Shown here one piece after another: positions 36,301 through 50,800 of a stretch of 64,000 nt of DNA. Each line of letters starts with the position of its first letter. Position 1 is the stretch's first letter. Position numbers and translations under genes: made by a program. Below the pieces are notes generated by a model. It was not told the origin of the DNA. It did not search any database and worked only from the letters and a program-made list of their open reading frames with translations. Source of the DNA: Bugula neritina (Eukaryota; Bryozoa; Gymnolaemata; Cheilostomatida; Bugulidae); contig OZ037767.1 of NCBI GenBank assembly GCA_964035545.1, positions 22,859,128 through 22,923,127 of the forward strand. The letters are read 5' to 3'.

Positions 36301-39300
36301 TTCCAACTCATATATCTCCCTCTCTTTGCTATTCCTTTAAGCAGAGTATGATGTCTGCCTACAGATGTTTGTGAGTAGCTTGATGACTTCTGCATATGCG
36401 GTCACAGCGGAAGCATTTGAGGTCATCACTCGGTGTGTCTGTTGAGCTAAGCCTTTTTGCGGCCATCTCTAAGTTCGCCTCTGTGTCGCATTCTTTCTTC
36501 TTCAAAGATTTGCATGCCTTTATGAATCATAGATCTCCATTTGGTCCTCCTTGCGGCATTCCATTCCCAGGTCTCTGTTCTGATGTGAGAGCGCTTCATA
36601 CTGTCTTTGAGACAGTCTTTAAAGCGCTTCCTCTGTCCTCCTTGCAATCTTTTACCTATTTGTAGCTTCCCATAAAGGATCTGTTTAAAAAGTCTGTGTC
36701 CTTTCATTCTCACTACATATCCCGACCAACAAAATTTGTTCTTGATGATGAGGCTTTCAAGGCTTGAAATCTTTGTTTGTTGGTATACGCTCTTATTAGT
36801 GTGCTTGTCAGTCCATTTGATGTCCAGCATTCCTCGCAATTTCTTCATGTGATAATTTTCTAGCTTCTTTATGTCAGTACTGTAGGTAGCCCATGTCTCA
36901 GATGCATACAAAAGTGTTGGTATGATGACAGCATTGTACACTTTCAGCTTTGTGCTTACCTGCAGGTTAGAGTTGTCAAAGACTCTCTGCCTCAGCTTGC
37001 TGTAAGCAATACTAGCAGCTTGAAGCCGTCTGTCAATCTCTCTCTCCAGATCTGCCTTTGATGACAGGTTGCTTCCTAAGTACACAAAATCGTCAACAGG
37101 GCACAATGTTTCACCCCCTGTCACAAACTTGAGGAAACATCCAATCTTTCCAAGTATGGTCCAGAGGGATGTTCTGTCCACAGTTTCAAAAGCTTTTGTC
37201 AGATCGATGAAGGCCATGTACAGGTCCTGGTGCTGTTCTCTACAATTCTTCTGAATCTGCCTTGCAGCAAAGATCATATCCACTGTGCCTCTACCTGGTC
37301 GGAAGCCGCACTGAGATTCGGGGGGAATGTCTTCTGCTATGTGTGAAAGTCTTATACATAGAATCTTGGCTAAGATTTTACCAGCTATATAAAGAAATAA
37401 CAATAGTTGCATGAAATTAAATTTTATTTTGAGGATGAAAAAGGATATATGTTAATAACTTAATTTGAATATTTATTTTTTAGGATTAACAAAGGAAGAG
37501 ATTATAGGAAATGCAGTTATTTTTCTTATTGCTGGATACGAATCAACTGGAGCAACTTTGCAGAATCTGTTTTATCTCTTGGCTTGGTATCCAGAAATAC
37601 AGGAAAAGGTAACATTCCTTTATGTCAACTAACTAACAAGTAGTTGTGACTGGTGGGCATGAGACTGGTGGTTAGAGATCTTGTGATTTGAGAGCCAACA
37701 AATAAACTAAGAATAGCTAAAAATCTGAAAGGTGGCTTGTCTAACTGTTAAAAAAAGGATCTAATTCTTAGAAATGGTAAAAATATTTCAAGGCAATTTA
37801 CAAAACACATTCAGATAACTTTAACTGTGCACACATAATATTACTCATCTATTACTTAGGCAAGACTGAGTAGATAGAGGTAAAACAGGTAAAAAGTCCA
37901 TATATAGAATAGTTGTTGTTGAAGTAACAGATTAGCAAGTATGATCAGAGCTTTCTAAGCTAACAAACCTGATTGGTTGAATGATTGTAGCTTTATACAC
38001 TCACATCTGAAATATCAGATACAGATGGTAATTGTGATTATGAAGAGCTTCAGAAATTGGAGTATTTAGAGTGTTGTATTCTAGAGACATTGAGATTATT
38101 TCCTCCATTACCAAGGTACACTAGAAGCATGCAACTGTATTGAGTGTCAATGTATAGCTACTAAATACCATGGTCAACTTTCTTCTGTTGTAATTGTCGA
38201 TTATTTCATATCAGAAGTATTTTATAAGGTCACTTTATACTCAGCAAAAAACCGATTCAAAGTACTTGTTAGGACAATCAATGCAATACCATATTACACA
38301 CGCACACACACGCACACATATAACAGCGTAAAGCCACACCACGAGGATTTTATTGCATGCGGGTCTGAATAATTGAAAATCTGTTGCGGAAACGACCTGC
38401 CACACACAATGCCTTGGTTGTGGGTGCAGAAATTTATTGGCTAATGATCTTGGCGCTTAAGTGTAGGGCCACATGACGCGTCTTACAACGAGCGTGACGT
38501 GCGAGAAATCCCATTTAGCCCAAAAATTGGGCATTGCGTGCGGATTTTCTAGCGTCTAACATGCTGAGCAAGAAGTGCGACACGCTTGTGTGACACAGTT
38601 TGATCTAATTGGCTTATTACCATGTAATATTTAGTGAGCACATTTTTTTATTTTAATTTACGATTTAACTTGTAGCGAGCTGAATTAAAACAGTTTTATA
38701 TAGTTTGCATTTCCGCTTTTATAATATCCAAATCCGATGACGTAGTTTAAAAACAAACGTCTGTAGGCGAGCAGTGAAGTCTAACGTTAACATCAGTGGC
38801 TAATATTTTTTTGCACTCGCAACACATGCACTGTGTGTGGCAGCTCACTAGCGTGTATTCTAATGGGATTTCTTGCACGTCACGCTCGCGTAAAATGCGT
38901 CGTGTGGCCCTACACTAACTTTACTGCTCGCCTGCAGGTGTTTGTTTTTAAATCTACTTCATCGACAAAATGGTTTTAGATATTATAAAAGCAGAAAGTT
39001 CAAACTATATGAAACTGTTTTAATTCAGTTTGCGTAAAATTAAAACATGAATTAAAATTCAAAAAAGTGTGCTCGCCAATGGAAACCAGCCAATTAGATC
39101 ATACCCGCACAAGCTTTTTGCACTCTCTGCTCAGCAAGTTTTCCGCATGAAAACCCGCACAAAACGATTTCACATATGGCTGGTAACCGCCCTATGCTTA
39201 CACTTTAACTTTAAATTTATTTAGTTTCCTACAAAGCACTTTATCATGTATGCTTTAATCAAGAGCTATTTCCCATAGTATTTAAATTATGAGGTAGTCA

Positions 39301-40409
39301 GTTTACTGTTGAATAGCATTGTATTTTGTTATACAAAATGTAGATTGGATAGAGTTGCCAACAAAGATGTGACAGTTAAAGGTATCAGAATTCCTAAAGA
39401 CATGATTGTGGAGTTTCAAGTCTACGCCCTACAACATGATCCCAAGTATTGGCCAGAACCTGAACTATTTAGACCTGAGCGGTAATAATAATACATGCTT
39501 ACTATAAATCACATACACTATATACAGAAATGTATTTCTACGAACATATTACACACATATAGGAGTCTCGGATTAGTTACTATAACAAAAGACAATCAAT
39601 ATAATATATGTTATATATCTATACTACTGCCATATATACTGCATGTATGTAATGTGAGTGTTACTGATATAAATATAATATAATATATTCAGATACACAA
39701 ACACTCTCTAGTAATATAACAATTTACTAACATTTTTACATATACTAATAGCTATATGCTGTTACTGCATGGGTTTATTTGATTAAGTTATTTGTAGGTT
39801 TTCTTCTGAGAACAAAGATGAATTCAACCAGTATGCATTTCTATCATTTGGTGCTGGGAACAGAGCGTGTATTGGAAAAAGACTTGCTATGCTAGAGCTA
39901 AAAGTCGCCATTGCAAAAACTCTTAAAATGGTAAAATTTGAAAGAGGTGCCGATACACCAAGTCTGGTAAGATTTAGCACTTGACTGCAAAGAAGTTAAA
40001 TACTAGATAAGTTTGTTGTTGTTTAGTTATTCGCAAAAATTCTGGTCCAATCGTATTATTAAACTTATATATGCTTTCTCTTGTGTTGTTTGGAAACTTT
40101 ATAGACTATGCTCCAGCATGGTGTAATGTAAAGTCCACAGTCTACTCAACACCTTTACCAATAATGTAGTTACAGAGGCTACGTGGCAGTAATTAACCTG
40201 TTTCATTACTAGTTTAAGTTGTTTTTGCATTTTACTCAAAACTGCTCTACCAGTATGATGCCCTTACACTCATTATGCATCAATCAACTTGTTTTTTATC
40301 CTGATAAATTGACTATTTTTAGGAAAATTTGACCTATAAAAAAGGACCAGGACTGATACAACCCATAGAGCCACTAAAAATTAATATTGTCAAAAGACAG
40401 CCAGACTAG
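30335..40409 (+). CDS. CYP3-clan cytochrome P450 (copy A), 13 exons, intact, 528 aa
   Basis: This encodes an ER-anchored haem-thiolate monooxygenase most like the CYP3A group; its substrate is unknown. Coding exons are 30335-30405, 30681-30780, 32523-32578, 33732-33945, 34633-34721, 34919-35094, 35526-35656, 35941-36046, 37484-37608, 37991-38115, 39344-39481, 39798-39966 and 40323-40409. All introns are GT-AG, phases match and no stop interrupts the frame. The N-terminal anchor is IPLWVLLICIVCPLLYW. The C-helix WxxxR is W129/R133, the I-helix has AGYEST (331-336), the K-helix ETLR has E388/R391, PERF is 442-445, and the haem loop FGAGNRACIG spans 461-470 with Cys468. SPTFTSGKLK of CYP3A corresponds to TPTFTSGKLK here. 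The ATG lies 18 nt after an acceptor, so an upstream non-coding exon is expected. Introns 2, 8 and 10 contain mobile elements. Confidence 0.95.
30826..32128. mobile_element. TA-flanked DNA transposon relic in P450 copy A intron 2
   Basis: A 1303-bp insertion has 17-bp terminal inverted repeats matching at 15 positions (ATCTAGAAATAACCTCC at the left; GTCTAGAAGTAACCTCC when the right end is reverse-complemented), each bordered by TA. The corresponding position in copy B (about 45885) lacks it, so it arrived after the duplication or was lost from B. The TA target resembles Tc1/mariner-type insertion. On the minus strand around 31085-31335 a decayed reading frame shows a cysteine-rich pattern (CSCKISC, then CPDVCQCKVC) broken by two stops. 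No DDE transposase is recognisable. Confidence 0.65.
33969..34150 (+). mobile_element. tRNA-derived SINE (P450 copy A intron 4)
   Basis: The head resembles a tRNA gene: an A-box-like TAGTGGTTAGAGTGCTGG (33983-34000), an anticodon-loop-like CTAGTAA, and a B-box-like GGTTTGAGTTC (34022-34032). The CTAGTAA loop suggests a tRNA-Thr(AGU) origin. A tail with AGAGCATCTAGTC and a TGCCACAT motif follows. The same element lies at the paralogous place in copy B near 50614, so it was inserted before the duplication. The 3' end is approximate. Confidence 0.6.
35288..35435 (+). mobile_element. Second, more decayed tRNA-derived SINE (P450 copy A intron 6)
   Basis: An A-box-like CAGTGGTTACAGCATTGG is followed about 35 nt later by a B-box-like GGGTTTGAATTC and then a body related to the intron 4 SINE (AGAGCATCTACTTAT). 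The paralogous place in copy B intron 6 (about 51938-52085) has the same element, so it also predates the duplication. Confidence 0.5.
36330..37388 (-). mobile_element. Internally deleted LINE in P450 copy A intron 8 (reverse transcriptase lacking its catalytic centre)
   Basis: The minus strand has a 321-codon open frame (36447-37412, its first few codons in intron sequence) with the reverse-transcriptase block GKILAKIL, QCGFRPGRGTVDMIFAARQI and YMAFIDLTKAFETVDR. It then jumps at FLKFVTGGETLCPVDDFVYL to the C-terminal part (TKLKVYNAVIIPTLLYASET, then SGYVVRMKGHRL). The segment that normally carries the QGCVLAP and FADD motifs is deleted, so it cannot be catalytic. Downstream, codons for KCFRCDRICRS resemble the terminal zinc knuckle of such ORFs. 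The 5' end is truncated at about 37388. An orthologous, more damaged copy lies in copy B. Confidence 0.85.
38300..38321. repeat. Short CA/CG-rich microsatellite, copy A intron 10
   Basis: A short ACACACGC-type run lies at the position where copies B (54838-55091) and C (58556-58724) have much longer arrays. It represents the least expanded state of this paralogous microsatellite. Confidence 0.8.
38461..38915. mobile_element. Foldback MITE with 54-bp terminal inverted repeats (P450 copy A intron 10)
   Basis: The left arm (38461-38515) and the reverse complement of the right arm (38862-38915) both start GTGTAGGGCCACA and agree over about 54 bp with some six differences, sharing GAGCGTGACGTGC. 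The element is absent from copy C intron 10. Its interior (about 38560-38785) is also inverted-complementary to the adjacent block 38926-39192, producing a still larger foldback. The short element at 24270-24366 has the same ends. Confidence 0.75.
38926..39192. repeat. Block inverted relative to the foldback element and shared with copy C intron 10
   Basis: This block runs from TTACTGCTCGCC to CCGCCCTATGCTTACAC and is nearly identical to 59668-59955 in copy C intron 10. Its reverse complement also matches the interior of the 38461-38915 element. Its outer end, read inward, is GTGTAAGCATAGGGCGG, loosely like the foldback terminus. It is therefore likely an older member of the same element group. 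Confidence 0.5.
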
Positions 40410-41819
40410 TTTGCTGGAGAGTTGCTACTTTTATTATTAGTTTATGTCATCACAAAGGGATATAAATATACATAGAAACAATCAAACTGTTGAAATGACT
40501 CTGTAATCATGTTATTGGATGTGCAATCTTGATAAGACTTTCAAAGAGCTGAATACTGTACTTGACATGGTTCAGTCAGCCATCTTTATATTCTTTTGAA
40601 AATCAATATTACAAAGCATAAATATATATATTTCCATCTATATAAATGGAAAATATAGTGTTATATTTGAAGCACTTTGGTAATTAAATTGTTGTAACAT
40701 TCAATTGATGTGTTTGTAGTAAAAATATGGTATTGCGTTGACAAATGCACAACAACAGCTAGAAGCAATCTACAATGTACTATAATTAGTGCAAACATTC
40801 AGCAAGGCAGCTAAAACATTGGTTTGGTATATTTATGGTAAAAAGTACAGCATTTCGTACATACATTGTCAAAAAATTAAGTTGAAAAATCAAAAGTTTG
40901 TAATTTAGAACATGAACAGTGAAAATCTTTTGTTAAGCCTACATAATTTTTTTTAATTGTTTTCTAATCCAAATTTACCAAAAAAATTACCTTCACTGTA
41001 ATGCATTCGGAAGTGAAAAAGTTTTCAATTAAAGTAGTGAAAAAGTTTTCAATTAAGGTAGTAAAAAATATTCAATGTGATAACAAAAATACTATAATAA
41101 CCTAATTATGTCAAAATGTACAGCCTCTTAATCTTGAAACTTGAAACTTGAAAATTACTTGACAAGTTAAATACTTTTAGCAAGAAAATTGCTGTGATTA
41201 GATTCTGAACTGTTTAATATGAACAGCAAACTATAAGTGAAGCAGTTGCGTTCCCTTGCCGTGCAACCATGCAACCGTGCAACTTGCAAGTTGCAAAATA
41301 CTCAATGGTAGTAATTAAGTTTAGATAACTATTTACATGACTGGGAAAATATATTCATTTGATATAAAATTTGAGCTAGCTAATAACAACTTTTATATTC
41401 CTGTGTAAAGCTTATATAGAATGAAAACCTTGCAGTTGTTAATTGATCAGCCAATAACATTGCAAACACACATTTTGCTCAAACAGTTTATTTATGATGT
41501 GATGCATTTATAGCTATAACTTGACACATTTCACTGTGGTCATGAAGTTAAGAAAAATGTGTATCAGTACTATTGGCTTTGTTCAGCTGCAGGTATCCTA
41601 CTAATACATTATCAAGTTTTTCTCCAGTCACTTCATATGTTTATAGAAGAGTACTGTTTAAACAGTATAAAATTGTACAAAGATAAGTGTTCAATTACAA
41701 TGCAATAGAGAATTCGTATAGTATGCCAAATGCAGCTACTATTATGTAAGCCGAGTATTGAATGTACATGTTTTTGTATAATCAATACAAGTTCCACCCA
41801 CTAAATTCTGTTTAGCTAC

Positions 41820-42090
41820 TCAAGGATTCAATAACTCCAGGGCTAAAACTACTACACAGTAGGCATAGCAAAAGCTATATTCTAGTGAGTTTATTGACTT
41901 CATACTATCACAGACACGCATATTGCTCTCAGTCAAACCATTCATCAGCATTCAAAGGTAAGCTAATCTTCTGTAAATATCAAGCTTATCACTGGCTGAT
42001 GTTAAATAATAAATCTGACTCAGATAATGCTGTGATCATTTAGAACATAAAATACAGAAACTTTTACCAAAAATCAACTTGTTGCGTGTC
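41820..42090 (+). promoter_or_regulatory. Second copy of the candidate P450 promoter / 5' UTR exon module
   Basis: This is homologous to 28118-28388 and 62582-62850. It includes the conserved stretch ending in CAAAG at 41957 followed by a GTAAGC donor. It lies upstream of P450 copy B as the first module lies upstream of copy A, which fits a promoter or non-coding first exon for each unit. No transcript evidence is available here. Confidence 0.4.
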
Positions 42091-42650
42091 TCAAATAGAA
42101 GAATCATACAGCGTACTGTTAAGTATATCTACTTTCACTGTTTATTACAAACAATATACAGTGTTGTGCTTTAACAATACTGCATTGAGAATATAATGCT
42201 TAAGTCACATCAAATTTTCCTTTCAGTTTCATATTCAGCATTCTCCAACTACTTTCAATATCAGTTCTTAAATTGCAAATTTTATGGTTTTGAATTTATT
42301 ATTACTTGACAGTTTTAAAGGTTCATAAATAGTTTTAGTAAGCTCTTGCGTTGCACCTTATAAACTTTTGCAAACAACCTTAAGCCTGTTTTTAGTGAAT
42401 TACTTTTTCTTCTGTAATTATACTTATTACCGTACAAATTACAATCACATAATATAAATTGCAAATCAAAACTATGTTTGGGAAGCGAAATATCACAAGT
42501 TTGACAAATATAAATATATAAATTATTTTCAAATTCACAATTTTATAAAATATAATTGTTACTAAACACATATTTTTTAGTCTGAATATTGTGAAAGCGC
42601 TAAAATTTAACAGGTGTGTTGGTTAAGAAAATGGTTTTTATGATGCACTT

Positions 42651-42768
42651 TAGCTAAGTTTCTTTTAAAATTTAAAAGCCACGATATCTTTTAAATTCTA
42701 AAAGAAACTTAGCTACACATTTCTTTCGTAGATATATGCTACGCAAGAAATGTGAAGTGTGAGTTGAT
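42651..42768. repeat. Two adjacent hairpins
   Basis: The first hairpin has arms of about 28 bp, starting TAGCTAAGTTTCTTTTA and ending AAAAGAAACTTAGCTA, around a 9-nt loop with one mismatch. The second starts CACATTTCTTTCGTAG and pairs with CTACGCAAGAAATGTG around a 7-nt loop. Both occur again near 63407-63515 in the duplicated flank. They may be MITE remnants or transcribed hairpins; the sequence does not decide. Confidence 0.5.
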
Positions 42769-43264
42769 CACCAAGGGCACATTTAATTGTATGATCACGG
42801 CTATAATAATCTGTTATGCAGTGTTGTACATATTATATTACACTTAGTTCAACATTCAAAAAGTTAAAAAAGGTTAAAAAAGAGCTTAACCTCCGATAGT
42901 GCAGCTGCTATAAGGGTGAATATGATACATGCATCAAAGCTTTAATTCAGCTTGATTTATTTTAATGCATATCAGCCCTGGAAAACCTTCTTATATAAAA
43001 TTAATGTCAGCCTTTACATTCTTAATGTAAAGTTATCACATAGCATAAGTTGTAAAAGCAGCATAACGTAATGAATATCTAACAGTTTATTAAGCATTCA
43101 GCATTGCTAACGTAACGTTCCACTCAAATAGATTATCACATCACTTGATTCTCGCCTATACACGCAACGCAATGACTGCAATAGTTGTCAATTCATTATA
43201 ATTAGTCAACAGCACGTCCTTGCCCATTGGCTGTGGCTTTACGCCGTGACAGCCCGGATGTTTC

Positions 43265-44800
43265 AGTGCAGACGTTGAACCTACAGTTAGTAGAATAGTA
43301 GCGCGCTAGCAATGCAAGTTCCATCGCATAAAGAACAATCAATTTTAATGATATCATTAACAAAATATAAATGAATTTGAATTGGAATTAACTTAAAGAG
43401 GCACAGGTTAGTTTTGTTTTTCAGTATTTGTAATAGTTTAAAGCTTTCCTTAAGTATTTTTTATCCATTTCAACTTAATAATAAATATTTGTTTTATTTA
43501 ACATATTTAGGAGTTTAACAAGTTTGGAATGCCAGTGTGGTCGGTGCATGATAAAATTATGGCTATGTGTTTACATTTTAATAGATTTCTCATAAAATTG
43601 TGAATTCTAAAGGCAGGCTCTCCAGTTATTGATCAGATTGTCACAGGATAGAACCCTAATTTGTAGCTTAAAGTTTTACTTTTATTCATAACAGTATTTT
43701 ACTGCAACTACTAATTCAAGTCGACTTTGAATACAAGTTTAACCTTTGTTTATGTAATACAAGTTTAACCTTTGTTTATGTAATACATACATTGTTACTT
43801 GTCTTAACTGATATAATTACTTAACTTTGTCTATGGCAATTATCATTTAATGTCATTTCTTATTATATAAACTTTAATATTTTTAGTAAACCTACAATGT
43901 CGTTTCCTAGAGTCAAACTCACCCTAGCTAGCCACTAAAAGAAGGCAAGAGGTGGTTAATCCAAAATATGTATATATGTTTGAATACTTTAAAAGTCATA
44001 AATAATTGTTGGTCTTTTATTTTTGGTGATTTTATTTTAAAAACCTTTTATAATTGCATATTTTAACCTACTTTTATAGTTTCTTACGGCGGTTGGAATA
44101 ACTAAAAATAAAGTTAGTAACACCAACACCAGTACAACTCATCTATAGTTAGTGGCAACGCTACACTTATTTATCATATTTTGTGAATCTCATCTAATAA
44201 CACAGCAAATTGGGCTTCGAGCTGTTTGTGTAGATACTAAGGGTTAATTAAATAAATATCTAAAGCTTATAGAATAAACTCAACTCTAGTTCAATGCTGC
44301 AGCATGTGAACTTAACTTCATGCAGTGAACTTAACTCCATGCAGTGAACTTAACTCCATGCAGTGAACTTAACTCCATGCAGTGAACTCAACTCCATGCA
44401 GTAAAGTCATTTTTGTTCTAGGCACAGCTTTTAGAAATGGGAGAGGAGTTTTTTGACTGTCCAATAAATTTAGATGGTTAGCTGCATTAGAGAGTTTATT
44501 ATTGTAAATATATTTATTTTGGTGTATTTGAACTATTCGAGGGAATAATGACCTTTAAGGACATTCCATGCTTATCAAGTTGTCCAATTAGATGACAGCA
44601 ACCTGTGCATACTTATTGATGAGTCGTTTAATATAAAAGCCAGCAGAAGTGAATGCACTTGTAATAGTTGTAACAAAAACCCTGTGGTGAGCTCTTTAGT
44701 TTTACAGTTTTCTGTCATCTAACACTTATTCAATGATTCTAACTAGAATTATTTTTATTAGTTAGTGAAAATATCTTCTACTGTATAGGAAACTGAAAGA
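43265..44800. other. Intergenic region between flank of copy A and copy B
   Basis: No gene is supported here. It contains a 26-bp direct duplication around 43733-43790 (TACAAGTTTAACCTTTGTTT) and a five-copy minisatellite at 44307-44401. A match in the copy C flank cannot be tested because the window ends. Confidence 0.6.
44307..44401 (+). repeat. Minisatellite, 19-bp unit x 5
   Basis: Five head-to-tail copies of TGAACTTAACTCCATGCAG with single-base differences in the first and last copies. Confidence 0.92.
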
Positions 44801-44806
44801 TCTTAA

Positions 44807-45160
44807 TTTATGTATAGATCAACCTTCTATTATGTGACTAATATTTTGATGCAGTAGCAGAGAATTTCAATAACTTTATAAGTCTGTTGATTGTCTAAAA
44901 TAATTTTGATTTGGGCCATGTGTGTGCTGGCTACAATTTTCATGAAAGAAACAGTATTTTTAATTGGTAGTTGTTTTAGAATTCAGTCCTTTCCTAACTT
45001 TTCTATGACTTCAGCTACCTCGTTATACATGTGTAATGGAAACTTTAATCTTTTGCAAATATGTATATCTTTATTATTTCTTAAGCTTTAATGGTATAAA
45101 ACATGACTGTGGGGAAGAATATATTTACAAACATCTCATAAATATATAGAATGTAAATAA
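44807..45160. repeat. 5' flank of P450 copy B, paralogous to 29610-29975
   Basis: Diverged paralogue of the copy A flank, about 80 percent identical by eye. The homology ends abruptly at about 45166 and jumps to the middle of exon 2. In copy A, 29975 and 30733 are about 760 bp apart, so copy B has lost the interval with coding exon 1 and half of exon 2. Confidence 0.7.
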
Positions 45161-45282
45161 TAATAACCTGTTTCTATACCATACGTTATGGCAATGCACT
45201 GGAGATTCTAACTACAGTGAGTGTAGGATTCTTCCTATCATGGTCACACCAGCTACAATACTAGTGGATTATGTAGCCTACC

Positions 45283-45457
<175 letters not shown>

Positions 45458-47673
45458 CCTACTGCCCAGCCAGTACCTATATAATATACCCTTTTACCAT
45501 CTAAACAAAATAATGTAGAATTTTTGAACATATTAACTTTAGTAGGGATATATGAATTTAAAGATTACATGACTAAATGATCTGATTAGACTTAGTAAAA
45601 TTTCACTATCAAAATACAAAATTTAACATTAAATAAAAGTGAGGTTTTTGTTAAATTATACAACTAAATTTGCACTAAACTTTCTATAGTCATCATTATA
45701 GTGTACATTTTCTTGATTATTTTGCCTCGTCAGAAAATTTCTCTTTATAGCTGCTGGCAGTAAAAAATGAAAAAATCTTACACAGCATCTAATCTTTTGC
45801 AGTCAAATAAGAAATGCTACCACAGAGGCAGCTGTTATCAGATAAATAGCAGGAAATGACAGCTCAAAGTAGAGTAATGGCCTTTATGCTGTTTGTGCAT
45901 TAATTGAGAGCAGCTTATAATGCAATCAACCATTACGTCAGTAATTTTAACTATGATGTCACTTATTGATCATGCATAGATTTGATTGGACAGCTAGGAC
46001 TAAAAAGCAACAATATGTAATACTGTTGTGTTTAGTTTGAACTGATGACATCAATCTGAATATTATGTAATATTCAAACCAGCTCTTTACAAAGCCGTTG
46101 TTGTACATGCAGATTGCATGCTTATTATACATTTTTTAATAATTTACAAGTCCTAAAAAACAAATAGTAGTTGTCTATAACTGTAAAGAGTCACTATATT
46201 ATATTGTGAAGATTCATAATATAATTTTATATCATGTTAACTGTTGTGTTTTAGGCAGTGCCAATGTTAGACATAAAACTAGTCAAGGAGTATCCTGGAA
46301 GAGTTTATGGGTAATTTTTATTTGTTTCCAGTCTTACTGTTCCAACATTACTGTCGCATACCTTAATACACTTGTATTGTTCAAAATCCTCACAATGACA
46401 CCTAAAGGTATGGTACTCTATACTAAACTTACTGGTGGAACACCAGAGAGCTGGCCCAATATACTATCATATAATATATCAACAGTACAAAAAGTTTTAA
46501 TCATTCAATCTGCCGATGTTTGTTGCAACAGGATTTGAACTTTAAGTTCTGGCGGATTTATTTTGAAACTTTCCGTGTTTGAGGAGTTAAGACATTCTTA
46601 AAATAAATTGTTCAAATGAAAAAGACAGATATCTGGTCAGATGAAACAGTATCAATGCAGGAAGACAGGACTAGCCTTCTGAGACTATTTATATTCAGAT
46701 GCTATAATTGTCCAATACTTTTTGTAAATGGAGATAAAAATATGTAGACAAAACTTGCTTTTGATGACTTGGCAATTTGCAGTAAATTGAAAAAGCTTGC
46801 CAAGTAAAATTATGAAAGCCATCATTTGGTGTGTTGATTTTATGCTGTCAACTTCACTAACTCACTATGTTTTCAAAGGGCATCAAATGGCAATTAGATG
46901 AGCCAGATTTCACTTTTTGGAAGTAAGTTTTTGCATCAATTTGATTTTAACGGACAAACATTATTAACTGAAACTCGAAACTTTTTTCAGCATAAGTATA
47001 AACGCAACTTATCCTAGTTTGTGTTTTAGAAAGAAATGGATAAATTTAGAACCAGTAAAAAGTGTCTATTGAGATGAATTATCAAATGGTATTTTTTATA
47101 TAATATTGGTATTTAGGAAGCCTATATACTTATGAAAACAACTCTCTATGCTGCTTATGCTCTTTATGGCAAACATGTAAACCTACAGTTTCTAAATGTT
47201 CAAAGTGTAACAAAATGACTTAGAGAAAGCAGTTTGAGTTATAATAATAGGTGTAAAGATCACTACAAATGCTTTATTACAAAGCTTAAATACATTGATT
47301 GTTCTTTCAATTTTATGAAAACATCACTTTTTTACGTTGAAATACTATGCACAGCTCTGTCTTACATTTGAACTAAGCTTTAAATCATATAATCAGGCCA
47401 ACTGTTGCTACAACACCTTTATTTTAATCAAAATCTTTTGCAACTTTACAGAACATTTCAAGGGCGGCAAGCAGTGCTACAAGTTGTTGATGCAGACGTT
47501 GTGAAAGAGATTGCTGTCAAAGAGTTTGCTTCTTTTACTAATAAAAGAAATGTTATAAATGAAAACAGTTTCATTATGAGTCAGATACCAGTATTGAAAG
47601 ATGATCACTGGAAACATGTTAGATCTACCATTACACCAACTTTCACCTCTGGGAAATTAAAGCAGGTATATAT

Positions 47674-50604
<2,931 letters not shown>

Positions 50605-50613
50605 TTGTGTTTG

Positions 50614-50800
50614 GGATCAGTTGTAGTGTACTAGTTAGAGTGCAGGTCTAGTAAACGTTGAGGTCAGTGGTTTGAGTCCAAACATCAGCAGTGATGTTGG
50701 GAAGAGCATTTAGTCATTATTGCTTCTGTGCCACATAAGAATTAGTCTTTAGCCCGCTTTAAAAAACCCTTTTCATGCATCAGGAGTTTTTACAGGCATA
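50614..50800 (+). mobile_element. tRNA-derived SINE (P450 copy B intron 4)
   Basis: Paralogue of the element at 33969-34150, with a decayed A-box (TACTAGTTAGAGTGCAGG), CTAGTAA anticodon loop and B-box-like GGTTTGAGTCC. The LINE insertion lies immediately to its left, splitting what is continuous sequence in copy A. Confidence 0.55.

Larger units (their letters stand above)
40410..43264. repeat. 3' flank of P450 copy A, duplicated after copy C
   Basis: The 2.85 kb after the copy A stop is repeated nearly base for base at 61166-64000 after copy C (about 97 percent identity by eye) and reaches the window end, so the true duplicated unit is longer. Contents include a 27-bp direct duplication near 40995-41060, the promoter-like module 41820-42090 and paired hairpins at 42651-42768. 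No protein-coding exon was found. Confidence 0.85.

Noticed and set aside
42730-42768. Second hairpin considered as a pre-miRNA by itself
   Set aside because: A 16-bp stem with a 7-nt loop is too short for a typical pre-miRNA; only the structure is reported.
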